From CAYWKU01 sp964459325 (GTDB lineage Bacteria > RBG-13-61-14 > CAYWKU01), in contig CAYWKU010000007.1 in assembly GCA_964459325.1 (NCBI GenBank), forward strand, positions 89,504-153,503: a stretch of DNA of 64,000 nt, read 5' to 3'. Positions 52,820-61,315 of this stretch are shown here, one piece after another. Every line of letters starts with the position of its first letter. Position 1 is the stretch's first letter. Under the pieces are notes generated by a model that was not told the origin of the DNA, made no database searches, and worked only from the letters and a program-made list of their open reading frames with translations. A program made the translations under genes and the position numbers.

Positions 52820-54130
52820 TCAAGGAAAAGTTCCCCGGCCAACAAAACCCAGTCTATGGGCGTTATAACTCGAAAAATCTATAAGCTTCTTGGTATAATT
52901 CAAAACACGATAATCCCTTTTCGTAGACCAATCGAGTGCTACACTGAGGGGATAATGAAACCGTGTATATCTTTCCGCTTCGATACTGTAACGCTTGAAT
53001 TCAGAATCCAAATTGTCAGAACTGATGTTGGGGAGAGGAACGTCGGCGTAAAACGGTATATTAATTATCGAAAACGGATATTTTTTATGAAGTTTAATAA
53101 TTTCTTTTACCACACCTCTACTTGGTCTGAGTCCCGAAAAGGCGATAAAAACTGAGATACTAATTTCGTCAACTCGCCGAGCCCACTCGAGAATACGAGC
53201 AAACTGACTTAAGTCGAAACTCCGCATCCAATCTACCACCGGTTGAAAAATCAAATGAACACTTGTAAAACAAGAATTTATTATTTCCAACTCTTCGACT
53301 TTTGGAAGACGGTAAAACATGTATTCAAGGGAAAAATTTCGCTTTTTCGTAAATATCTTATCGACATATCCCATAGAGGGATATTCCAGCGGATCATGGG
53401 ACACTATGTATACGTATTGTATTTTAGAATCGGCATGAAATCTATCAAAGTCAGAGGCCACGGCTTCCGGAGACCTGAATACCATCCCCCTTCCCATGAG
53501 AGCTTTTTGGTACTTGAAATTTCCCATGCATTCGCATTTAAACTGACACCCCCTGAATACATTAAGATATGGATATACGAAATGAGAAAAAATGCTCCGT
53601 TGGGACTTGTAAATCCAGTTTTGCAGTGAAGGGAACCAATCAATGGTGATGAAATCCATGGAATCGAATTCTTCGCCGGATATAGTATATGTGACCTCTC
53701 CGGTCATATCGGCGCTGGTAACATTTGGGGGAAGACCTCCGTCGTCGCCGTCCAAAATACGCCCAACAAGCTCGGGAAACGGGCGGTCGGCATCTCCGAT
53801 AACCACGTAATCCACTCCCCACTTGTCCACCAGTTGGCGGTGAAAAATGCCGGCGGTGTACCCGCCGATAATTATGCGGGCCCGGGGATTGATTCGCCTG
53901 ATGCGCCTTACAAGACGTCCGGCCGAGGCAAGCGAGTAGAACCAGTGAACATCCATGGCTATTATCTTCGCCCGGGCTATATCGGAATCGGTTACATCAA
54001 AATCGAACCTGCCGAGTTTGGAGCCGGAAACGGCGTTTATGAGGGCAATCGCCCCCATGGGCACCACGCGACGAAACGAATGACCGCCATACGGATGAAT
54101 GTAAAGTACGTCCAGGTCCCTTTCGCTCAT
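52820..54130 (-). CDS. Divergent radical SAM-like protein with Cx3CxC motif
   Basis: The 436-residue protein has the general plan of the B12-type radical SAM enzymes beside it: an N-terminal Rossmann-like domain (LDVLYIHPYGGHSF, IIIGGYTAGIF, VVIGDADRPFPELV), then a barrel region. The expected cysteine cluster reads FRGCQFKCECMG (Cys195, 199, 201), Cx3CxC, one residue short of the canonical Cx3CxxC. Codons TGT-CAG-TTT-AAA-TGC-GAA-TGC confirm the spacing. It may bind the cluster differently, or have lost radical chemistry. ATG 54130 follows GAGGGGAAGG. The gene is relatively AT-rich. Confidence 0.7.
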   Translation of the reverse strand: MSERDLDVLYIHPYGGHSFRRVVPMGAIALINAVSGSKLGRFDFDVTDSDIARAKIIAMDVHWFYSLASAGRLVRRIRRINPRARIIIGGYTAGIFHRQLVDKWGVDYVVIGDADRPFPELVGRILDGDDGGLPPNVTSADMTGEVTYTISGEEFDSMDFITIDWFPSLQNWIYKSQRSIFSHFVYPYLNVFRGCQFKCECMGNFKYQKALMGRGMVFRSPEAVASDFDRFHADSKIQYVYIVSHDPLEYPSMGYVDKIFTKKRNFSLEYMFYRLPKVEELEIINSCFTSVHLIFQPVVDWMRSFDLSQFARILEWARRVDEISISVFIAFSGLRPSRGVVKEIIKLHKKYPFSIINIPFYADVPLPNISSDNLDSEFKRYSIEAERYTRFHYPLSVALDWSTKRDYRVLNYTKKLIDFSSYNAHRLGFVGRGTFP

Positions 54131-54295
54131 AAAGACCTTCCCCTCTAAGCTGTTATTCCATTCTTGGAACTCAAGCGGAGGCGACACGGCAAAACCTTAC
54201 CACATATAAAATAGCTCACAAAATCAGCCGGTAAATTGCAAGCATGCAGCCGGCCGGTTAACGGGCCACTCGCCGGCCAAAACGCCGTATTCGGT

Positions 54296-55831
54296 TTATG
54301 CATTATACCAGGAAGGTTTCCTGCTGCTCATGTACTGTTCGCCGCTACCGGATAAGAGACCTTTAAGTTGTGCCCATTGAAATTTCAGCGCCACTTTCCA
54401 GAACCACCAGTACAAGTTCCTTTTGAAGGGATAGGGACTTACAAGCCCCTTAAAAAAACCGCCTCCTCGAAAGATGAATTTCTTCATCATGTCGTTGTAT
54501 AATTCCAGCATTTCATTCCGCGTCATGTTCTTGCACTCAATGATAGGATTAAACCAGTCATACTTGGAAAAATCCCTTTCCATTATTATTTTCGCTTCCT
54601 GAGCGTCTTCCCAGAATTTGGTGCCGGGCAGGGGGGTGATGAAATGAAACGCGGGGAAATTCACCTTGCTCTCCAACGCATAGTCCAGAATGGCCATCAT
54701 GGACTCACGAGTCTCGTTGGGAAAACCTACCAGGTATGTGCATTGACACCACACCTGGGGATATTTTCTTGCCATAAGCTTGCATGCTTCCTTGGCTGTT
54801 TCGGATGTGTAGTTCTGCTTATGCAGCATTTGAAGGTCTCCGGTGGTAGCCCGTTCCGCGCCGATGAGGATCATTTTCATCCCGGACTTCACCTGTTTTT
54901 CGAGAATGCCCAACTTTTCATCCCTCAAAAGCATGTCCGCCCTCATGAAAGCGAACCACCCTATGTCCCAATTGCGGCGCAATATTTCCGTCGCCCACTT
55001 ATCATTCCACTCAGGATTCATATTCCAAGTGCCGTCCACCCAATTGAACTGCCGACTGCCGTAATCGGTATACAGCCGTTCCATTTCCTCGATGGTTTTT
55101 TCCACGCTCTTGGTGCGGTACATTGGGCTAGCAACGGGTTTGTCGCCTTCCATGTGCCAGGGACTCTCCTGAGGCCAGAAAGAACAATATGTACAACCGG
55201 AAGTGCACCCGCGAGAATGCTGAACCGGAATGCTCTTTTTGAAAGCCCACAATCTGCCGCGCTGCCCGTATATCTCGTGATTCATAAGGTCATAGGCGGG
55301 CAACGGCAGGTCATCGAGATTTTTTACAGGCTCGCGGAACGGAGTCCGAACCAGCTTTTCTCCGTCATGGTAGATCAACCCCTTAACCGTATCCGGGTTC
55401 GGCTCGGACCTCATCAATTCCTTGAGCAACTCCGGTAAAGTGTCCTCTCCCTCACCGAATACCAGATAATCAAAAGGAGCATCATTTCCCAGGTACATAT
55501 CCGGCAGGAAAGGATAATGTCTCCCCCCACCTATTACCACACAGTCGGGATTGGCGCGCTTGGCTATCCTTGCCACCCTTTCCCCTTCGTTGGCGTACAT
55601 TGTCTCTTCGCCAATACCTACGAAATCGGCCCTCTCATCATTTATCATCTTCTCCAGAGTTCTCCAACCCGTTCGGAGAGCGCAACAATCAATAATCTTG
55701 ATATCCAGGTCGGGAATACGTTCCCGGACAGTCGCCGCAAGATAGGGATAATTAAGCGGCATCCAGAAATTGTCGTCCATGTTTACGAATTGCCAATAGC
55801 GACGCGGGGACCTGACGAATAATAACTTCAT
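54296..55831 (-). CDS. B12-binding-domain radical SAM protein
   Basis: The 511-residue protein has MKLLFVRSPRRYWQF at the N-terminus, VVIGGGRHYPFLPD and FGEGEDTLPELL in the B12-type domain, and RGCTSGCTYC (Cys209, 213, 216). A WVDGTWNMNPEW strand, a GAERATTGDLQML SAM-site segment and a basic, aromatic-rich C-terminus that may touch the membrane follow. Its plan is that of BchE/HpnJ-like enzymes. ATG 55831 is chosen for the GGGAGGA upstream. It may be cotranscribed with the divergent gene 165 bases downstream. Confidence 0.88.
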   Translation of the reverse strand: MKLLFVRSPRRYWQFVNMDDNFWMPLNYPYLAATVRERIPDLDIKIIDCCALRTGWRTLEKMINDERADFVGIGEETMYANEGERVARIAKRANPDCVVIGGGRHYPFLPDMYLGNDAPFDYLVFGEGEDTLPELLKELMRSEPNPDTVKGLIYHDGEKLVRTPFREPVKNLDDLPLPAYDLMNHEIYGQRGRLWAFKKSIPVQHSRGCTSGCTYCSFWPQESPWHMEGDKPVASPMYRTKSVEKTIEEMERLYTDYGSRQFNWVDGTWNMNPEWNDKWATEILRRNWDIGWFAFMRADMLLRDEKLGILEKQVKSGMKMILIGAERATTGDLQMLHKQNYTSETAKEACKLMARKYPQVWCQCTYLVGFPNETRESMMAILDYALESKVNFPAFHFITPLPGTKFWEDAQEAKIIMERDFSKYDWFNPIIECKNMTRNEMLELYNDMMKKFIFRGGGFFKGLVSPYPFKRNLYWWFWKVALKFQWAQLKGLLSGSGEQYMSSRKPSWYNA

Positions 55832-56026
55832 GGTATCCTCCCGTTCCCGAAACATCTATCTCGTAAATACGAAGCTTAACAATTGAAAATAACAATCCGG
55901 CCCGCGAAATAAAAGCGGATTTTCCACATTTCCGTCAGCTCTACGTAACTCCGAGCCGCCCCTCCTTGGAGTCCATGCTCCCAAGAAGGTTCCAAAGCCC
56001 CATCCGCCCCACTCTTGACGCGAGTC

Positions 56027-56055
56027 GTGACAGTCCACCTGCTTGAAATTATACA
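56027..56055 (+). promoter_or_regulatory. Candidate promoter of the threonine aldolase operon
   Basis: GTGACA (56027-56032), 17 bases and TATACA (56050-56055) precede the start by ~200 bases. The remainder of the ~427-base divergent gap (55832-56258) shows no gene. Confidence 0.3.
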
Positions 56056-56258
56056 ATATCCTGCCCCTCAATTCAACTGAAACCCACCGGGGGGCTAACG
56101 TTTCGTATTGTGTGTAAAAGTAAGGACTTTTTATGTACCCTCCGCTTTTTGTTGTCAAATAAAAAGGCATTATTTCATCCCAGAATTTGATATTCTCAGC
56201 CCGATTTTGTTATGGCGGTTTGCATAAATCCGGCTTGGCAAATAGTTTAAATTGTATC

Positions 56259-57299
56259 ATGAAATCCATAGATATCAGAAGCGACACGGTAACGGTGCCC
56301 ACCCCCGGCATGCGGGAGGCTATCTGCAACGCCGAGGTGGGAGACGACGTTCACGGCGAAGACCCCAGCATCCGCCGGCTGGAGCAGATGAGCGCCGAAA
56401 TTTTCGGCAAGGAAGCGGGCCTGTTCATGGCATCGGGCACCATGGCCAACCAGGTGGCCCTGCTGGCTCATACCCGCCCCGGCGACAACGTCGTCATCGG
56501 CGAGGGGGCTCATAACTATTTCTACGAGTCGGGAGGAGGCGGTGCTCTGGCGGGAGTCCTGTTTACCGTGGTGGGCCGGGGCGGCACTTTCAACGCATCC
56601 GAAATGGAAAGCGGTTTCACCCTTCCCGACCATCATTTCGCCCCCACCACGCTCGTTTGCGTTGAAAATACCCACAACCGCGCGGGCGGCAAAATATTCC
56701 CGCTCGAAAATATCGAGGGAATATCGAGAATGTGCACGTTGTGGGGGATAAAAACACACTGCGACGGCGCAAGAATATTCAACGCACAGGTGGCCACCGG
56801 CGTGCCGGTAAGCGAATACGCCCGGCATTTTGACTCAATCAGCTTCTGTCTGAGCAAGGCGCTGGGAGCACCCGCCGGGTCGGTGCTCTTGGGAGACAGG
56901 GAATTTCGGGACAGGGCCCACAGGTACAGGAAAATGCTGGGAGGCGGTATGAGGCAGGCGGGATTCCTGGCCGCCGCCGGAATCTATGCCCTGGAACATC
57001 ACGTCGAAAGACTGGCCGAAGACCATGAAAATGCTAAGGAGTTGGCGAAATCAATAGCCCGAAACCCCGGCTTCGAGATTGACCTCGAAGGCGTCGAGAC
57101 CAATATCGTTAACGTAAGGATTGCCAATGATGCCATAAACGCCTTCCAATTCGTATTCAAGGCCTCCGAAAACGGCGTGCTGGTCTCGCCCCGGGATATG
57201 GGGTCTTTCAGGATAGTCACTCATCTGGATTTTCAAGGGGAATGGATACCCGAAGCGGTGGAGCGTTTGAACAAAACACTGGAACAAATGGAGGCCTAG
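56259..57299 (+). CDS. ltaE: Low-specificity L-threonine aldolase
   Basis: The 346-residue PLP enzyme splits threonine or allo-threonine into glycine and acetaldehyde. It shows the N-terminal DIRSDTVTVPTPGMREA, DVHGEDPSIRRLE, GEGAHNYFYE (His85 stacks on PLP), HCDGARIFNA (Asp169) and the PLP lysine in FCLSKALGAPAGSVL (Lys200). ATG 56259 is the family start; the open frame extends upstream without a matching sequence. It is followed nine bases later by the DUF362 gene. Confidence 0.93.
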   Translation: MKSIDIRSDTVTVPTPGMREAICNAEVGDDVHGEDPSIRRLEQMSAEIFGKEAGLFMASGTMANQVALLAHTRPGDNVVIGEGAHNYFYESGGGGALAGVLFTVVGRGGTFNASEMESGFTLPDHHFAPTTLVCVENTHNRAGGKIFPLENIEGISRMCTLWGIKTHCDGARIFNAQVATGVPVSEYARHFDSISFCLSKALGAPAGSVLLGDREFRDRAHRYRKMLGGGMRQAGFLAAAGIYALEHHVERLAEDHENAKELAKSIARNPGFEIDLEGVETNIVNVRIANDAINAFQFVFKASENGVLVSPRDMGSFRIVTHLDFQGEWIPEAVERLNKTLEQMEA

Positions 57300-57308
57300 G
57301 AGGAAAAA

Positions 57309-58505
57309 TTGTCGGAGTCCGGCGCCGAAGTAACGCTGAGGTTGTGCGACGATTACCGGGAAGATTTGGTTTGCAACGCGGTAACCTCCGCCCTCGCGGA
57401 CCTGGGCGGCATGGAGCGGTTTGTTAAAAAAGGTCAGAAGGTGTTGATAAAGCCGAACATGCTGCTGGCCAGGGAGGCGTCCCGCATGGTCACCACCCAT
57501 CCGATGGTAATGCGGGAAGTCATGTCCATGGTGGCGGATTCGGGGGCGTCCATGATAGTTGGCGACAGCCCGGCAATGGGCGGCGCAAAAGGCGTGGCAC
57601 GTAAGTCCGGGTTGATGGAAGTAGCCGAACACTTCGGAGCGGATGTTATCAACTTCCGGGAAGTATGCCGCCCCCAAACCCCGGAAACATGTACCTACAA
57701 GATGCTGGAGCTGGCGGGAGAAGCCCTCGGAGCGGACGCCATTATCAACCTGCCGAAAGTAAAAACACACGGCGCCATGACCCTGACCGCCGGGGTCAAA
57801 AACATGTTCGGATGTATAGTGGGAAGAGCCAAGACCCAGTGGCACCTCAAAGCCGGCAGGGACGCCCTGGCTTTCGCCAGAATGCTTGTGGACGTCTATT
57901 CGACCGCCGGGCCGGTGCTTACCGTCGCCGACGGCGTTTGGGGGATGGAAGGCAACGGCCCGAGCAGCGGGACGGTGCGCAAGTTCGGTTGGATTGCCGC
58001 TTCCCCCGATGCGGTGGCGCTGGACGCGGTCATAACCGAAATTCTGCGGATTCCGCGCGAGAGGGTTTATGTTCTGGAAGCCGCATCTCAGGCGGGTGTC
58101 GGGGAGCCGAATATGCGTAATATCAAGGTCTCGGGCAACACCGTCGCCGAAGCCAGAAAGGCGTCCGGCGCCGAGATGGAGGGCATCGAAATTCCCGGCG
58201 AGCCGATGGAGAGAGGCTACATCGGCGGAGTTATGCGACGGGTGGTAAAGAGGTCACTGACGCCGGAGCCGGTTATCGACCACGACACATGCACCCGGTG
58301 CGGCAGTTGCGTGAACATCTGCCCTCCACAGGTCATGAGCATGGAGGATATGCGCAAAAAGGACAAGCACGGAAACACCCGGAAGGTGGAAATAGACCGG
58401 CAGGGGTGCATCCATTGCTTTTGCTGCCAGGAGATTTGCCCGGAAGGAGCTATCACTGTAAAAACAGGAAGATTGGCGGGGCTTTTGAGCCGAACTCCGG
58501 CCTGA
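57309..58505 (+). CDS. DUF362 protein with C-terminal 2[4Fe-4S] ferredoxin domain
   Basis: The 398-residue protein has a DUF362 domain (~25-290; VLIKPNMLLAREASRMVTTHP, NLPKVKTHGAMTLTAGVKNMFG, in parts) and two bacterial ferredoxin motifs, CTRCGSCVNICP and CIHCFCCQEICP (~residues 330-385). Such proteins are putative iron-sulfur oxidoreductases of unknown substrate. The start is TTG 57309, supported by AGGAGG six bases upstream and by the absence of any nearer ATG before the conserved domain. It lies in an operon between ltaE and the ACT protein. Confidence 0.87.
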   Translation: MSESGAEVTLRLCDDYREDLVCNAVTSALADLGGMERFVKKGQKVLIKPNMLLAREASRMVTTHPMVMREVMSMVADSGASMIVGDSPAMGGAKGVARKSGLMEVAEHFGADVINFREVCRPQTPETCTYKMLELAGEALGADAIINLPKVKTHGAMTLTAGVKNMFGCIVGRAKTQWHLKAGRDALAFARMLVDVYSTAGPVLTVADGVWGMEGNGPSSGTVRKFGWIAASPDAVALDAVITEILRIPRERVYVLEAASQAGVGEPNMRNIKVSGNTVAEARKASGAEMEGIEIPGEPMERGYIGGVMRRVVKRSLTPEPVIDHDTCTRCGSCVNICPPQVMSMEDMRKKDKHGNTRKVEIDRQGCIHCFCCQEICPEGAITVKTGRLAGLLSRTPA

Positions 58506-58532
58506 GAGGTCTCTAAATAAGGAGATTATGTC

Positions 58533-58964
58533 ATGAAACTTATGCAGATTGCGGTTTTCATGGAAAACAATCCCGGACGGCTGGCGGAAGTAACGGAAGC
58601 GCTGGCAAACGGCGGCATCAACATCCGCGCCCTCAGCATGGGCGACAGCGCGGACTTCGGTGTGCTCCGCCTCGTGGTGGACAGGCCCCACGATGCACGC
58701 AAGCTTTTGAAAGACCACGGTTTCACCGTGCTCGACACGGAAGTGTTGGCGGTGGAAATACCGGACCGACCCGGGGGGTTATCGGGCGCGTTGAGAGCGC
58801 TTGCCGAGCACGGGATTAACGTGGAGTATATGTACGTCCTGGTCGCCAGGGCGCAGGAGAGCGCTTATGTTATCTTTCGCTTCACCGATAACGACAGGGC
58901 CATAGGGGTTTTGCAGGATAACAACGTAAGGGTGTTGAAGGGGGAAGAGGTTTATAACGTGTAA
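58533..58964 (+). CDS. Tandem ACT domain protein
   Basis: The 143-residue protein is made of two ACT domains (~residues 1-68 and 69-143), each with the ligand-binding turn (NNPGRLAEVTEAL and DRPGGLSGALRAL). Stand-alone ACT pairs bind amino acids and regulate nearby metabolic enzymes; one subgroup goes with phenylacetate-CoA ligase or aromatic amino-acid genes. Linkage to threonine aldolase suggests it senses an amino acid. AAGGAG lies close before the ATG. Confidence 0.88.
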   Translation: MKLMQIAVFMENNPGRLAEVTEALANGGINIRALSMGDSADFGVLRLVVDRPHDARKLLKDHGFTVLDTEVLAVEIPDRPGGLSGALRALAEHGINVEYMYVLVARAQESAYVIFRFTDNDRAIGVLQDNNVRVLKGEEVYNV

Positions 58965-58969
58965 ACGGT

Positions 58970-59938
58970 TTATTTCCCGGTTTTTTTCTTTTCCGCTTCC
59001 TTCTCCACGAAATCAATCACCTTCGCTTCGAGAGTAACTCCTTCCAGTCGGTTAATTTCCTGTATTCCGGTGGGGGATGTGACGTTTATTTCGGTGAGCC
59101 GGTCACCCAGCACGTCCAGACCTGCGAAGTGAAGCCCCTTTTCTTTCAGTTTCGGCCCTACTATCTCGATAATTTCCCGGTCGCGCTCAGTCGGCTCGCA
59201 GGCGACAGTATCCCCTCCCACGTGGATATTAGCGCGGTGTTCGTCATCGCGTGGAATACGCGCGGTGGCGCCGAGAAATTCACCGTCCAGCAGGAGGATG
59301 CGCTTGTCCCCCTTCCTTACTTCAGGCACGTATCGCTGCACGATTACCTTTCTTTTCCCGAATTCCGTCGAAGTTTCCAACAGGGCGTTGGTGTTCAAAT
59401 CTCCCGCTTCGATAACGAAAACCCCTTCGCCGCCCATCCTGTCCAGCGGCTTTACCACGACCTTTCCTCCCACCTCGTCGATAAATCTCTTTATACGGCC
59501 CATATCGGAAGTTACCACGTGCTCCGGCATCAATTCGGGAAAGTTCAGGGCAAAGAGCTTTTCGTTGGCGTCGCGCACGCCTGACGGGTTGTTGGTGACG
59601 AAAACCTCATCGGTTATAAGGTCCAAAAGGTAGGTCTGGTGGAGGTAGTCCATGGTCACCGGCGGGTCGGAGCGGAAAAAAACGGCGTCCAGCGATTTCA
59701 GGTCGGCTTCGAAGGGTTTGCCCAAAGAGTAATGTGGCGTGTCCCGCTTTACCTGTGCCGGTCGAAGCTCGGCGAAGGCGCTGCCGCCTTTTGCGTACAT
59801 GTCTTTCGTGTTGAAGTAAAGCACTTGGTGGCCGCGCCGGGCAGTCTCCAGCATAAAGACGAAAGTGGTGTCCTTGTCGGGCAGGATGGTGTCCAGTGGG
59901 TCCATCAGGAACCCCATTTTCAGCGGCGAGCCGCTCAC
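58970..59938 (-). CDS. gshB: Glutathione synthetase (ATP-grasp)
   Basis: The 322-residue enzyme joins gamma-glutamylcysteine and glycine. It shows the GshB features GFLMDPLDTI, FFRSDPPVTMDYLHQTYLLD (parts), NNPSGVRDANEKLFAL, the ATP-grasp VVVKPLDRMGGEGVFVI and late GLDVLGDRLTEINVTSPTG. The GTG start at 59938 overlaps the stop of the sigma-54 regulator by four bases, so gshB is translationally coupled to that regulator; ATG 59917 is an alternative. No gshA is in the window. Confidence 0.93.
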   Translation of the reverse strand: MSGSPLKMGFLMDPLDTILPDKDTTFVFMLETARRGHQVLYFNTKDMYAKGGSAFAELRPAQVKRDTPHYSLGKPFEADLKSLDAVFFRSDPPVTMDYLHQTYLLDLITDEVFVTNNPSGVRDANEKLFALNFPELMPEHVVTSDMGRIKRFIDEVGGKVVVKPLDRMGGEGVFVIEAGDLNTNALLETSTEFGKRKVIVQRYVPEVRKGDKRILLLDGEFLGATARIPRDDEHRANIHVGGDTVACEPTERDREIIEIVGPKLKEKGLHFAGLDVLGDRLTEINVTSPTGIQEINRLEGVTLEAKVIDFVEKEAEKKKTGK

Positions 59939-61314
59939 TCGGGGTTCCTTTGTAATCCGTATTCCTTGATTTTTTTGTCCAGGGTGGGGCGGCTTATGCC
60001 GAGAACCTCGATGGTTTTCTTCTTGTTCCAGTTATTGGCTTCGAGCATTGCCTGTATATGTTTTTTTTCCACTTCTGCGAGGCTTTTGGGTTCCGCCGCC
60101 GGTTTTATTTCGGGCTGGCCGGGTGCGGCTTGTGTAGGCTCTTCCCTTTCGCCGGGAATGTGGAACAGGTCCGGAGTCAATACATCGCCCTTGGCCAACA
60201 CCATGGCTCTGGTTATCATGTTTTCCAGCTCGCGGACGTTGCCCGGCCAGTCGTATTCCATGAACATCTGCATCACTTCGGGGGCGACGATTTTGGGCGA
60301 CTTATGCATGTCGCGGCTCGTTTTTTCCAGAAGATAATCTACCAGCATGGGAATATCCTCCTTCCGCTCCCGAAGAGTGGGAATGTTGATCTCCACCACT
60401 TTCAACCGGTAATACAAATCCTCCCGGAACTGGCCGGCTTCGACCTTTTTGCCCAGGTCGGAATTGGTGGCGGCTATCACCCGGGCGTTGCATTTCACGG
60501 TTTTGGTCCCGCCCACCCGCTCGAACTCCTTTTCCTGCAACACCCTCAGCAGTTTGACCTGCAACTGCATGCTCATTTCGCCGACCTCGTCCAGGAAAAG
60601 CGTCCCGTCCTGCGCCAGCTCGAATCTACCCTTCTTGTCGGATATTGCCCCGGTAAAGGCTCCTTTCACGTGGCCGAAAAGCTCGCTTTCCAGCAGCGTT
60701 TCGGTCAGCGCGGTGCAATTGACGGGTACGAACGGCGTTTCGGCCCACTTGGAACTGTAATGGATGGCCTTGGCCACCAACTCCTTGCCGGTGCCGCTTT
60801 CGCCGGTAATAAGAACCGTGGCCCGGGTGTCTGTAACCGAGCCGATGATTTTGAAGACCTCCTTTATCCGCTCGTTCTTGCCCACTATGTTGTCTATCTG
60901 GAATTCCTCCCGCTGGTCGCTTACGAACCTGCCCACCTCCTCTTTCAATCTCCGGGACTCGAGGGCCCTGGATATGATTACCTCCAGCTTGTCCAGGTCC
61001 AGGGGCTTGTTTATGTACTCGTAGGCCCCCAGTTGCACCGCCCGGATGGTATTTTGCATGTCCTCCATGGCGGTAACCATTATGACGTTCAAGTCGGAGT
61101 CGATTTCCTTCATTTTTTCCAGGGCTTCCAGCCCGTCCATGCGGGGCATGCGTATATCGAGTATGACTATATCGGGATGAGTGCTCTCGACCTTCTCGAT
61201 AGCTTCCGGCCCGTCCCCTGCAGTAAGAACTTCGTAGCCGCTTTCGGTGAAGTGTTTTTGCAACGTTCTCTGGATGGCCTTGGAATCGTCCACTACCAGC
61301 AGGGTGGGAGCCAT
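59935..61314 (-). CDS. NtrC-family sigma-54 response regulator
   Basis: The 459-residue regulator has a receiver (Asp53 in VILDIRMPRMDG), an AAA+ domain with GESGTGKE and GAFTGA, and a Fis-type DNA-binding end (LGISRPTLDKKIKEYGL). The kinase gene ends one base upstream, so the two form a cognate pair. It differs from the 19921 regulator mainly in the linker and tail. Coupling to gshB suggests a redox or thiol-linked response. Confidence 0.95.
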   Translation of the reverse strand: MAPTLLVVDDSKAIQRTLQKHFTESGYEVLTAGDGPEAIEKVESTHPDIVILDIRMPRMDGLEALEKMKEIDSDLNVIMVTAMEDMQNTIRAVQLGAYEYINKPLDLDKLEVIISRALESRRLKEEVGRFVSDQREEFQIDNIVGKNERIKEVFKIIGSVTDTRATVLITGESGTGKELVAKAIHYSSKWAETPFVPVNCTALTETLLESELFGHVKGAFTGAISDKKGRFELAQDGTLFLDEVGEMSMQLQVKLLRVLQEKEFERVGGTKTVKCNARVIAATNSDLGKKVEAGQFREDLYYRLKVVEINIPTLRERKEDIPMLVDYLLEKTSRDMHKSPKIVAPEVMQMFMEYDWPGNVRELENMITRAMVLAKGDVLTPDLFHIPGEREEPTQAAPGQPEIKPAAEPKSLAEVEKKHIQAMLEANNWNKKKTIEVLGISRPTLDKKIKEYGLQRNPE

Positions 61315-61315
61315 G

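Noticed and set aside
55856..56170. 104-codon minus-strand frame before ltaE
   Set aside because: No ribosome site, no family resemblance, and it overlaps a likely promoter region.
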